A DNA stretch of 64,000 nucleotides from Citrus sinensis (lineage: Eukaryota > Streptophyta > Magnoliopsida > Sapindales > Rutaceae): the NCBI RefSeq assembly GCF_022201045.2, contig NC_068560.1:35055001-35119000 (forward strand). The letters run 5' to 3'. Below the pieces are notes generated by a model, which had not been told where the DNA came from, did no database searches, and saw only the letters and a list, made by a program, of their open reading frames with translations. A program made the translations under genes and the position numbers. Positions 28,301-39,268 of this stretch are shown here, in pieces. Each line of letters opens with the position of its first letter. The stretch's first letter is position 1.

Positions 28301-30228
28301 ATTGAAAAAATCTACAAAATATAAAAAATCGCGTAAGGTTTTTGGCAAGCAAGCTATTACTAATTAATAGCATGTATAATAGTCTAGTCAACTTCAGAAC
28401 CAAAATGGTGTAAATCAGATTAGATGCATAAGTTTGTAACCATCAAACCTCTTCAAAACGCTCTGCCTCATTTGCTGTTTCAGCTTCAGCAACCATAGCA
28501 GGTGGTGGTGGTCCTATAAATAGTTCAGTATCTTCCTCCAACTCAGCATCTCTAGAAATTATTAGTTGGAAAACAGCAAATTGACGTTATGTCAACTAGC
28601 ATTAAGAAGTTCATACAAAAGCAACACAAAACATACTACACACTATCGTCCCCACCAAGTGTTAATTAAAAACCAGAATAATCAACACCCAAACAAACAT
28701 GTAAAAAAATATATCATCAGAAATACCTGAGCTCAGCTTGGGCTTCTGTTAACTTGGCTGCTGCAGCAAGTAGCTCAGCTGATGGCATTGCAGGGCCAAT
28801 CACCCTGCCATAAAAGTAAACAAGACAATACAATTCATTTAGCAACTTTAAGAAGCAAAGAATGTACTCAATAAATGAAGCAGTCATTCAAATGCAACCT
28901 CCATGAGAGGTTGTATTCATTTGACAGCTGCCATCTTTTGGAATTATGCCACTTTTTTAGCTGTTTTTTCAGCTATTTGTCAAAAACTTGGAAGCTACTC
29001 AGTACTATATACAGATCTTAAAGAACATAATCACCTTCTTTGAGGACCAGGAGGATCATCCATTGGACCTGGCATTTCCAAATTATTGTCTGCTGCTAGC
29101 CTATCTTTTGCTTCTGACTCCTTTGGCTGCACATGCTTTACTGAAGCAGATTCATCAGGTAGCTGAGCTTTAGACTCCATATGAGTCTGAATGAGTGTCC
29201 CAACCACATCCAAAGTAGGACGATCCGTTGGACGGCGTAGGAAAACTCTGTCCTTGCTTTCCTTAAGATCTAAGGATAGAAACAATTTTCTTAAATGCTT
29301 ACTCAATGATTTTTCAGATATGCCTCTTATGTCAACAGCTTGTCCATCATCAATCATTTGCAGAAGCTACATTAAGAACAAGGTTACATCAACAATTAGA
29401 TCATAGAATTATCAGTACATATGTACCGAGGAAGTAGCAAAAACATGCACTTATTATGGTACCAAACAATGTTCTACCTCATTGCTGCTGAAGCTAATTA
29501 AATATAATTCCTAGTGGTTACTGAAATGCGTGCCATGGACAGCAGTCAAAGAAACTAAGTACATCTTCAAGCCCTTTCTTATGTCTATCCAAGTAAAAAT
29601 CATTTATGCTCATGACAACCATATAATCTATAAAATTCTTTACCTTTAAGCCCAGCATATCAAATTTGTAGACCAAATCAATCGAAATCCCAAATGCCCT
29701 CCAAAAGAAGGTTCATTATGAGTTATGTAAAGCTAAGGCTTCTAATTCTTGATACTGAAAATCACTTGCAGTCGAGTATAAGTAAGTGCACGATTCGTTC
29801 CAAATATTTTAACTACTATATTTTAAAAATTAAGCACAGCACAATGTCGTTACATGTTAATAAAGAAAATAATGCAAAAAGAAATAAAATAAAATAAAAA
29901 TTACCGTCTTCAAATCGTTGCCAACATTCGGAAACTGAGTGAGCACATCTCGCACAACTTCTTCCGGCGACATATCCGGCTCGTAATCCGAGCCTGACCC
30001 ATCATCACTTGAATCGTAATCTCTCTTCTTCCTCGTCTTCTCTTCTCTTCTCGATTTCTTTCTACTCCTCTCTCTTTCCCTCTTCTTTCTTCTCTCTCTC
30101 TTCCTCTCTTTCTCTTTCCGGTGCCTCCGCCGCCTCTTCGATGAAGATTCGGAGTCGTCGGAGCTCGATGGAGATGACGATGATGTGGGTGTATCGTCTT
30201 CGTGCTTCCTCCTGCTTCTCTTTCCCAT
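25388..30228 (-). CDS. J-domain protein with GPALPP motifs and DUF3752-type C-terminus
   Basis: Probable nuclear protein tied to RNA processing, by similarity of layout to GPALPP1. Eleven exons on the minus strand: 29905-30228, 29035-29366, 28727-28804, 28449-28551, 27820-27908, 27120-27231, 26856-26909, 26678-26726, 26029-26129, 25811-25932 and 25388-25727; 567 residues, every junction in phase. In order: a Ser-rich start and a long Arg/Lys/Glu RS-like tract (about 30-75); GPALPP-like motifs (MPGPMDDPPGP, VIGPAMPSAE, FIGPPPPAM); a J domain at about 290-346 with HPD at 318-320; then the DUF3752 region (KRDEWMTTLPPERK, RTSKEGRGDTSVWTDTPSDRAQKAK, EEWVGEHPWKPWDREKDL). The HPD implies an Hsp70 partner. 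No transit peptide or membrane span is seen. Confidence 0.88.
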
Positions 30229-31480
30229 GAATGAATCAACCAGTCGTGGGATCCTTGAGAATTTTTTCGGTAACGAACAAAAATAAATACGTTCTAATGC
30301 AGGGACTCCTTTGAAGAAATTTCCAACCTATGCTATTGATTATAATTTTTCAAAAATAAAGGGCACTGAACGTTCTTATGTTTTGATATCTATCAGTAAC
30401 TTTACATTTTTGTCCCTTTTATAACAATTCGCAATAAAAGATGGGAGGGTAAATTTCGGACAACTCTCTCTATTTATTTTTTAAAATTTTTAATTTTTTT
30501 TATGTTAGGTCAAAATTTAAGGGAAAATTAAGGTGGATTTACAAATTTTTTTCTCAGTAAAAATGAGATAAATTAAAGTTTTAAAAGTAAGGGACGATTT
30601 GTATATAGTTAATTTATGAGAAGGGCGGTCTAAAATTAATTCAATATAATAATACATTACATTCTCCTTACCTAAATATATAAAGACAGTAGATCAGATT
30701 GAATTGAATTATATAAGATAATAAAATATTATCTTGTGTTTTGTGCAAAAGACATTGAACTCGATGAATTAAATTAACTTAAAAGAAAATTAAAAATATT
30801 AATATTAATCTCTTGTTAATCAAATATAAAAATTTATTAAGACTCTCAGCTAATGAGTGGTTTGCTATTTGTATGAGGTTGGCATACAACAATGTATGAA
30901 AACTTGTAGTACTATGACACATTGAATTTATAACCTGAATGTTAGACTTGTAACCTTTGCATTTAGTACTTGCAAACTTACATATACATGTATGTGTGGT
31001 CACTAAAACTCCGTGAGACTCGAAGCCTGCACTGAAATATTGTGGGATCGGAGACAAAATATGCACCTTGCCCATATGGTGAGGGACCATCCTTTTATCT
31101 CTAGTTCCCCCCCTTGTACATAAACCAAACAAGCCACAGCATCAAACAGCCGTGATCACACGCATGGCAAAAGTAATAAAACAAAGCAAAAGAAGTTTTC
31201 AAAAAAGTGTTTGATCTTTTAGCTAGCACAAACATTTTCCCAATGGAAAAGCAAAATGCTTGTGATTATCCCACGACACAATCTCGACATGTGATTCTAG
31301 CTAAAAGATTAAAACAACAGTAGAAAAGCAAGCAGAGTCAATTAATTAAAATAAATATCTTCAATATAAATAAGGGGCCATCATCACACTCCTATGCCTG
31401 CAGTTTCGATTCACAAGAAACAATCTCTCACAATCTCATTGAGCCTTATCATTACCAGCTGCCATTTCCCAGTTACAATC
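30229..31480. other. Divergent promoter region
   Basis: Lies between the J-domain gene (-) and the GASA gene (+). It is AT-rich. Inverted or repeated CTTTTAGCTAG blocks occur near 31217 and 31296 (GATCTTTTAGCTAGCAC and TCTAGCTAAAAGATTA), which form an inverted pair about 80 bp apart. No coding region is seen. Confidence 0.5.
31365..31372 (+). promoter_or_regulatory. TATA box of the GASA gene
   Basis: TATAAATA lies 109-116 bp upstream of the ATG at 31481 in the sense orientation. That places transcription start near 31395-31400 and gives a leader of about 80-85 bases. Confidence 0.7.
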
Positions 31481-32424
31481 ATGAAGCTCTTTGCGGTTTT
31501 CGTGCTCGTAATCCTGTTTCTGCAGGTACGTTTTTCTGTAAAAGATTGTCTAATTCAATGTAAAATAATGAAGCATTATTGTTTTGAGCAACTTTTCTAA
31601 ATAAAACTGTGATGTGCTTCTGTTTCAGGCACTGGCTGTGGTTGAGGCTTCAACAATGATCAATAATGCTTCTAACAACCTTGCTAATGTGAGTCTCAAT
31701 ACGTCTCCATTTTGTTCATAAAATTTCTGCTTAATGTTGAGGCATATATATATATATACATACACATACAAATATATATATGCTCCCATTTTTCAATTAT
31801 TAACCTTACCTTTGGATGCAGAGGGATGGAGCGAGTGATGTGTTAGATATTCACAAAAAGCATCATCCTCAAAAAATCAGTGAGCCCTAGATTTTGTTTA
31901 ATATTGTTATACTCACGAGTCCTCAAGTTTTTTTTACACAGAATGTATCTAATAATTCTGAACTTCTAACCTGAGAAAAAAAATACGGAAAAAAAAAAAA
32001 GATTACACCAACATAAAGTTTTTATAACATGAAGTCTATCTATGTGAAACTTAAGTAGATGACTTATTGCCTATATTTTAAAATTTTCAACTTTATATCC
32101 TATTATCTAATAATTCTTATTTCTATTTTTGGGTCAAATGATTAACAGACATTTTAGTGATATACTTATTCACTGCATGGAAAGAATCCTAAAAACATGC
32201 ATCTATGAAGTTGATGAATTTTCTTTGGCTATGAATCTGCAGATTGCAGTCAAGCTTGCAATAGGAGATGCAAGGAATCATCAAGAAAAAATATGTGCCA
32301 TAGAGCATGCAGAACTTGTTGCAAGAGATGCCACTGTGTTCCCCCAGGCACTTATGGTAACAAGCAGGCATGCCCTTGTTATGCTAGCCTCAGAACCCAT
32401 GGAAATAGACCCAAGTGCCCTTAA
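31481..32424 (+). CDS. GASA/snakin family cysteine-rich secreted peptide
   Basis: Gibberellin-regulated, secreted Cys-rich peptide of the GASA/snakin family, with roles in growth and defence. Four exons: 31481-31525, 31629-31688, 31822-31879 and 32243-32424, 114 residues. Residues 1 to about 22 (MKLFAVFVLVILFLQALAVV) form a signal peptide. A short variable region (about 23-54) follows, then the GASA domain with exactly 12 cysteines in the family spacing: CSQACNRRC, MCHRACRTCCKRCHC, ACPCY and the terminal KCP. Exon 4 holds the whole domain. Its reading frame depends on joining the last base of exon 3 (A) to ATTGC, giving NCSQ. A TATA box is visible upstream. Confidence 0.94.
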
Positions 32425-33248
32425 ATTTTAATTGAATCCATTTGTTCTTATGCTTATAATTCATTTAATGTTGTGATTTTTATTTGTAATAAAGATCCGG
32501 CATGGCTTTAATCTTTTAAAGCCTAGCTGCGACGGATCCTAACTTTCTGCGCTCTGTCTTCAGTACAATGGTTGTAAGGATACAATCACAAGTTAATAAT
32601 GATTTCCATTATAAATATTTCTTCAATTACAAGTTACGTTTCAGGTTTTTTCTTTTTTCTTTTTTTTTTGATGAACTTCGAGTTACGTTTCAGGTCGTTT
32701 AAGTTTACGATAAGAACTTCGAATTTCGAAATGTAATACATGAACTTTAAGTTAATGTAAAACTTGAACACAAGATATAACGGAGGCTCTCAAAAACAAT
32801 TGTTAAGAACGAATTGAATTTAAATAGTTTTACGAAAGTGATTTTGAAAAATAAAATGTGAGAAACGCACAAATTAAAAATTTTCAACCTTGATGCACTA
32901 CTACCACACAAAGCATGCATGACATCTGAAAACAAGAGCGGGTTGGCTGCTGACCATTTACGGTTTATAGAAAAACAATTCAATAGAGACATTTTGTAGA
33001 TTCTTTTTTTGATTTCTAAGAACCTGAAAATTCCTAGACATAAAATAAATTAAATGGCCAACAAACTGGCTTTGCTAATTCAATCCCAAACATACCTATA
33101 ATCCTAATGAATTAGAAGACATTTATCGATCTAAGAGAGGAAATATTTCAACTTACATACACATTCATATTTTGACGGAGTTTCACAGAGTGATGGTATA
33201 ATGATACTTCCTTTGATTCGGAAAACTATCATCGAATATTTACAACAT
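32425..33248. other. Convergent intergenic region
   Basis: Contains the 3' ends of the GASA gene (+) and the mTERF-like gene (-). A direct duplication (GAGTTACGTTTCAGGT / AAGTTACGTTTCAGG) occurs at about 32630 and 32681, with a T-run between. No gene is seen. Confidence 0.5.
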
Positions 33249-34537
33249 CTAAAACCGAACCCAGCATCTTGTACATTGTGCCATACAATCTCCCTTACAA
33301 TCAACATTATAGCCTAATACTTTAGGATTTCGCAGAAGAAGGTTTCGCAAAGATTTTCCTTCAATACCCCAATCCTTTCCCAGGATCTGAACATTGTTCC
33401 TCAACTCATGTTCAATATCACATCCAAGAACCTCAGGAAATTTTTTAAGAAGCTTGAGGATGTCATCATCAGAAAGGCTTAGATTCCTCAGATAACCTAA
33501 TATTTCACTAACAGTTTCAAGCTCTGGGGTTTCCCTTTTACGTTCTTCACTCCAGTATGGTGAATGGATATGGCCAAAGGCTTTTCCGAGTATCTTGTCT
33601 TCTTCCTCGGTGCTGAAATTAAAAGTAGACAGAGCTTGTCTGCAAGCTTCCCATTTCTTTCTCTCTTCATCATTCAAGGTTATACTTTGAACTTGCGCAG
33701 TTGAATATATTGCCCATTTCTTAAGATAAACATGGGAGCTCCACGGCACTCTAATAGCATTTGGTGGGAGTCCATTAGATAAGTTTACATTCAATGGAAC
33801 ATTATTTGGTGTAGTTGTAGAAATATCAGGCTGCAAGTAGAACAGGAGAAATCAACTTCTTATTCACTAGACAAAATAAGTACGCAATGCATAATATGAA
33901 ACAACCTTGCTTTCTTCATGCCCCAATTATTCTCAAAATATTTAATGTGAAGAATAACAGGATGACCTGTAATAGGTAGGAAATGCAGATGCTAAAATGA
34001 AATGACATTTAAATGCTATATTTTTGCTAAATAAATCCAAATAATCGGAATGCCAGAAATATAATATGGATAGGCCAACAGATTAGCTTTCTTTTCCAAT
34101 CCTTGTCTTATGAGATGAGTAGGCTTTCCAAAACTAAAACGTCTAATCATGACTCCTAACATTTAAAGTCGAGTGTATAAACTGTGTCTGACACTCCATG
34201 GTGTAAAGATAAATTTGACATAGCTTCAATTTATCGTCTATACCATACATCTATTTCATCGATATCTCCAGATATTTTGGAGTCATTTGTTCTTTTCATC
34301 TTTGTTCATGGCTAAAAATTAATCTTGCAGAACTGAATTTGCTTTTCGAGATGAAAATAACTAAAGAATAGTAAAATGTTTGTGAGATTGAACAACAAAA
34401 ACAGGAAAAGGATTTGAGCCATTTTTAGTAGTACAATTAGTATCTATTTGAGAATGAAATGTGAAAACAAATGTGCTTACGGCGGAAGGACGGGGCGACG
34501 CACTCAACAAAGGAGAAGCCACTGATTTTCCTAGCAT
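33249..34537 (-). CDS. Short mTERF-like protein
   Basis: Organelle nucleic-acid-binding mTERF family by its repeats, but short. Two coding exons on minus: 34481-34537 and 33249-33830, 212 residues. The N-terminal about 40 residues are Ser/Pro/Asn-rich and could be an organelle transit peptide. mTERF-type helical repeats are visible in the C-terminal half: VSEILGYLRNLSLSDDDILK, LLKKFPEVLGCDIEHEL, LGKDWGIEGKSLR and LLLRNPKVLGYN. The end is Cys-rich (DCKGDCMAQCTRCWVRF). Upstream splice signals (donor at 34893-34894, acceptor at 34546-34548) indicate a noncoding leader exon from about 34895. The upstream frame has no ATG before an in-frame TGA, which supports the chosen start. Typical mTERFs are longer with more repeats, so this is a reduced member. 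Confidence 0.82.
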
Positions 34538-35489
34538 TCCTGCTCCTGCACACAGAACCTCAAAATAAATAAATAAACTCTGAAAAGGATGTTAACTAAT
34601 TAAAAAGAGCATAGAAAAATATTAATATAAATAGAATCATAACGAGACTGCTAATCATAAATAAAAAAATCAAAAACATATATACACATACATATACATA
34701 TTATCCGCAAATCAATACTTCCTTGATCATGAATTTGCTCGGAACCAAGCATTCACTTCAAACAAGTTAACCTTCAATCAAACGGAAACAGTAACCAGAT
34801 TACACCAGTCTCACTAGATTAATCAACATTTAAGCACCCTGTCCCAGATATTAAAAAATTCAAGAGTTTACGGAGAACAAAAGACAACAAGTACCTGAAC
34901 AGAAAACGAAGACGAGAGATTTGCTTTCTCCAATGCTGATTTCGGTCAGCCGTGCGCCTGTGCCTGTGCCTGTGGCTCACAGGAGGAGCCAAAACGAATT
35001 TGGGCCCTGCTTCAATTTGCTGCCACCAACTCCAAGTGATGTGCTGGGTCTGGGCCAGTCATCAAAAGCCAACCTTTCTCTACCCCTTAACTGTAGCCAA
35101 TAGCTATTTTCATTTTATGATATTTATACCATAAAGGCTCTGTTTGGATCTCTTGAATTGTGAACCCCTCCAACAGAATAGAATTTGGGTATGTCGGTAA
35201 TTTTAACATTTATTGGAGGATTTATTTACTTTTATTTTTTTTTAAACTCCATTTTTTTAATATTCTTTTTGTGATTTATTTTTAGTGTAACTTGAAAAAT
35301 AAATTTATATATAAACACACTTTTCGGTCTCTAATAATCTGATTGTAACTTTTGACTTGTAAGTTCTATTACACACATTTACACTTGTTTTCTCATCATT
35401 AGTGTTTTTGGTTAATGAGAAAGAATGAGACAATTACCAATAGGAAGAGAATTAGAATCATATTGGTATAAAAAGAAGGGAGTTTAATT

Positions 35490-35890
35490 TATATCTCAAA
35501 TTATCCGTCACCAAGAGAAATTTACCATCTGAATAATTTGTGTTAAAAATTTAAGTTGAAATATAAATATATAAATACCTTGGCGGCCTTAATTTGCCCT
35601 CATTTTTGTCGAGTAATAAACTCATCCAACAGAACAAATTTGTTTTAATCTAATACCATAATCCTCACTACATATGAGGGACTTATTAAAATGCGAGTGC
35701 CTCAAAACAAGAGATCAGAGCTTGACCTTCCATAAAGCCCAACATTACATTAAAAATTAGGACTAGTTGAAATATGATGTAGTGAAGTAAAAATAAAAAA
35801 GTGAAACTACTGTATTATCAAACCTAATCATGAATTCATGAGTATTCATCACTTAAAGAATTATGAGTATATGAAATTTTCATGTTTTAT
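35490..35890. repeat. Dispersed repeat, copy A
   Basis: Shares ordered blocks with the segment 37240-37510 plus 38315-38410: CTTGGCGG-TTTAATTTG, TTGTCGAGTAATAAACT(C/T)ATCCAAC, CTACATA-AGGGGCTTATTAAAA, GAGTGCCT-AAA, GAGCTTG, ACATTACAT and, further on, AATGAATTCATGAGAATTCATCACTTAAA. It is noncoding. The family is unknown. Confidence 0.65.
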
Positions 35891-36687
35891 TCATATACGA
35901 TAGTAACATTTATTTATTTGTGTTATTCTTTTGAGTTTTTTTTTTTTTTTTGGCCAACATTTATTCTGTTGAGTTTAAATCTTAAGTAACTAGCATACAC
36001 TTTCATGAAATTTTTTTCTTTGTTTTTTATACAGCCACATTAATATTCATATGACCTTTGAAGGTTGTTTGAGTATTTTTCATAAGATAATTCATTGAAA
36101 CTCTCTCAAGACTTTCCACTTTTACCGACTTTTTTTATTTTATTTTAGCTTCAATCAAAATAACTAATTTTATTAAGTTGTCAATCTTGAATCTATAACA
36201 ATTGTAGGATATTTCAAGCAACTGATGAAATCATGCATCCTTATGAAATTAAATAATGAAATATAAGGAGAAAAATAACCTTTGGGGATTTAAAGAAGGG
36301 CCTTCTTATAGTAGATTAGATATAGAGAAAATATATAACTAATTAACTAGGTTGAATTGCATCTTCACTAATAGGTTCTAATGTTCCATTCAAGATAATA
36401 AAAAAAGATTAAAGGTGTGGTGGATCTATAATGAATTAGTTTACATTTTTCAATCCCCCTTCTTTGTAGCTTGGAGTTTTTTTTTAATATTATACAATAA
36501 TATTTAATTCATGAAATTTTGATGAAATTACGCATTTGAGGGACATGTCGTCTGATTATGTTTGTTACATAGACATCTCGTGTCTTTATTTATTTATAAA
36601 CGATGTGTCCTATATAGTATATTTCAATGCATCTACGCACGACTTGTTGTCTAGTATTTCCTTTAAGATGACTTGTCTTCTAATCAT

Positions 36688-36811
36688 GGGAGCTGCTACC
36701 TTACGTTTAACGTAAGGTACAGCCCCCTCACACATCTGGATCTCATTGGGATCCGTTCCTCAGCTGTGTGAGGGGGTTGTACCTTACGTTAAACGTAAGG
36801 TAGGCCAACCC
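36688..36811. mobile_element. Small Mutator-like MITE with 9-bp TSD and double hairpin
   Basis: The 124-bp insert is flanked by TCTAATCAT at 36679-36687 and 36812-36820. Both ends begin GGG and each arm carries TACCTTACGTTTAACGTAAG followed by a CCCCCTCACACA block in inverted orientation. Each arm core is itself nearly palindromic. No coding capacity. The 9-bp TSD and GGG termini point to a MULE-type non-autonomous element. Confidence 0.8.
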
Positions 36812-37239
36812 TCTAATCATTTTAATTTTGTAAGGCATGTTGTCTTTTGCTTAGCCAACACATCCTACATAACTTCAATTTATAAGTTTATGATTATATA
36901 TGTAGAATAAAATAATCTTGTCAAACAATCAACTGACTTGATCTAATTAGTTATTTCAATTTTATTATATTTTTAAACTTATTTATTATTGGGCTTGAGA
37001 TCCATATTGGAATAGGATTATTAGTTTTTTTAATCTCAAGAAAGGTTTTGATATTTAGTTTTCAATAATTTTTATTTCCTTACTAGATTATTTTTCTTTG
37101 TCTGGTTAAGATTTAGACAAGTATCCTTTTAAGGATTTAATAATGCAAAACAAAACTCCAAAGATAAATTATCGAATTTTATTGTTAAGTAATGTTATAC
37201 TTACTCAGTTAAAATATTTAGTTTGTATCACAATTAATG

Positions 37240-38410
37240 TATCATTAATAAAATTTTAGCAGATAATTTATGTGAAAATTTTAAGTTGAAATATCGATGA
37301 GGAAAGAAGAATTGCTTGGCCTTGGCGGTTTTAATTTGTATTTATTCTTGTTGAGTAATAAACTTATCCAACAAGATAAACTATTGGTATTGTTTTAGTC
37401 TAATAACTTCTTACTACATACAAGGGGCTTATTAAAAGTGAGTGCCTGAAAATAAAGAGATTCGAGCTTGCGCTCTTATAAAACTCAATATTACATGAAA
37501 AATTAAAAGTCATATCATTTCACTACTTCAAGAATTAATAAATATCAAACGATTATAAGAAATATTGTCTCCTATCATTTTACTATTATAACTTTGTAAA
37601 ATCTTTTCTTTTATAATTTTTCTATTAGGATCATTAGTTGACCAGTCAGTAGACTAGTAAAATATTAATTTTACCATTTATGATAAAGTACACAAATAGA
37701 GGTATCAAACAATAAATATAAAATTATCGTCATGCCCTTAAACTGCTAAATAATAATTTTAACCATGAATTTATGAATAACCTTAAATTTATTATCATTA
37801 TAAAAGCATTAATTGATAAAAATACCTCTGGATATTTTTGTTAAAAAACACACAATTTATTCAAAAACAAAAAAGAAGAAGAAGAAGAAGAACAATTAAA
37901 TATGAAAGATTCTGTAGATAAGCTTTAAGTGTTTTTTTTTTTTAATTTTTTATTTTAGAATAGATTGTGTGTTTTTTAACAAAAATATCCAGGATATTTA
38001 TGTCAATTCGCTACTTTATAGTTATAATCAATCCAGGATTATTCATAAATTCATGGTTAAATATATTATTTTGCAATTTAAATGCATAACATATTTTTTT
38101 TACTATTTGATGCCTCTATTTGTGTATTTTTTCATAAAAGTAAAATTGATATTTTACTAGTTAACTAACTAGTCAACTAACGGTTGAAATTGAAAAGTAG
38201 TAAAATAAATTTTTTTGTAAAGTTATAGTAGTATAATGATACGAAACAATACTTTTTATAGTTCTTTGATACTTGACAATTCTTAATATAGTGAAACGAT
38301 TATAACTTAAAAATTAAAATTAGTTGAAATAAATACAGTTGAGTAAAAGGAAAAAGTGAAATAGTATCGCATCAAACCTAATAATGAATTCATGAGAATT
38401 CATCACTTAA
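37240..38410. repeat. Dispersed repeat, copy B, interrupted by a foldback insertion
   Basis: The left part (37240 to about 37510) and the right part (about 38315-38410) match consecutive portions of copy A at 35490-35890, which are contiguous there. The roughly 800 bp between them is absent from copy A. Confidence 0.6.
37510..38320. mobile_element. Long foldback element inserted in repeat copy B
   Basis: The arms are about 300-360 bp each (roughly 37510-37865 and 37955-38320), imperfectly reverse complementary across their length. For example, GTTAAAAAACACACAAT faces ATTGTGTGTTTTTTAAC, and GATATTTTTG/CAAAAATATC and CATGAATTTATGAATAA/TTATTCATAAATTCATG also pair. An AAAATTA-like motif at each edge may be the target-site duplication. 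It is noncoding. The superfamily is not certain (MULE or hAT). Confidence 0.65.
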
Positions 38411-39268
38411 AAGAGTTATATGAAATTTTTATATGTAGATGTAATATTTATTTAATTCTTCCTTTGAGCTTAGTTTTTTTTTTTTTTTATAATCCTTTGA
38501 GTTTAAATCTTGATAACATACATTTTTTTTTTTTTGAAATTTTCACATTATTTGATATACAGACATACAAGGTCACTATAAAAATTTTGTATTCCAATTT
38601 TACATGCATGTCATTACCATAATTTGAGTGGCGTGAAGAAATATTAAATGTTTTTTGGGACAATTTTACCCTCTTATTGACTTATTTCACGAATTCTTTC
38701 AAAATTCAGATGAAAGATAAAGAAGTCATTGAATGCAAAGCTAACAATGAAACAAGCAGTTTTTCAATTATTCAATCATATAAACCGTAAGATTTGAATT
38801 TGAAGAATTGCTAATCAAATTTCCCAGATATCATACATACCTGAATGAACCATCAAAATTTTTTACAGACAACAATGAACTTGAATCACCAACTGATAAA
38901 AATGAAAAAGGACAAAAAAAAAATTCAACTTGTAGTGGAATGGAATAGTACAAAGTATTGAGTGCTTCGCTTGCCACCAGATGAAAGCTGAAGCTATGAA
39001 TGTAAAATGAATTCAACAAATGGCTATCTTGATTCCTTTACTGAGATAGTTGATATGAAATGGCTGAAGAAATGTTCACCTGACCTCTGCAAATCACTGA
39101 CGAAATTGCATCCACCGGCTCTTCTCCAATTCAAAGATATTGAGTACAAAGCAATTGTGTCAGCTGCCACCACTTTTACAACATGTTGAGCCAGCAGGAA
39201 ATAACTTCACAACTGTAGCAAAATGGATAGTGTATACAGAAAAAGTAGCTTCCAGGATATAGCACAGT

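Larger units (their letters stand above)
34538..39268. other. Repeat-rich intergenic region (after the mTERF-like leader)
   Basis: The leader and promoter of the mTERF-like gene occupy 34538 to about 35100. From 35.4 to 38.5 kb the DNA is AT-rich and built largely of transposon-like repeats, listed separately: a repeat family in two copies, one small Mutator-like element and one long foldback. The last few hundred bases hold the 3' UTR of the DUF616 gene. No protein-coding gene is seen. Confidence 0.55.
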
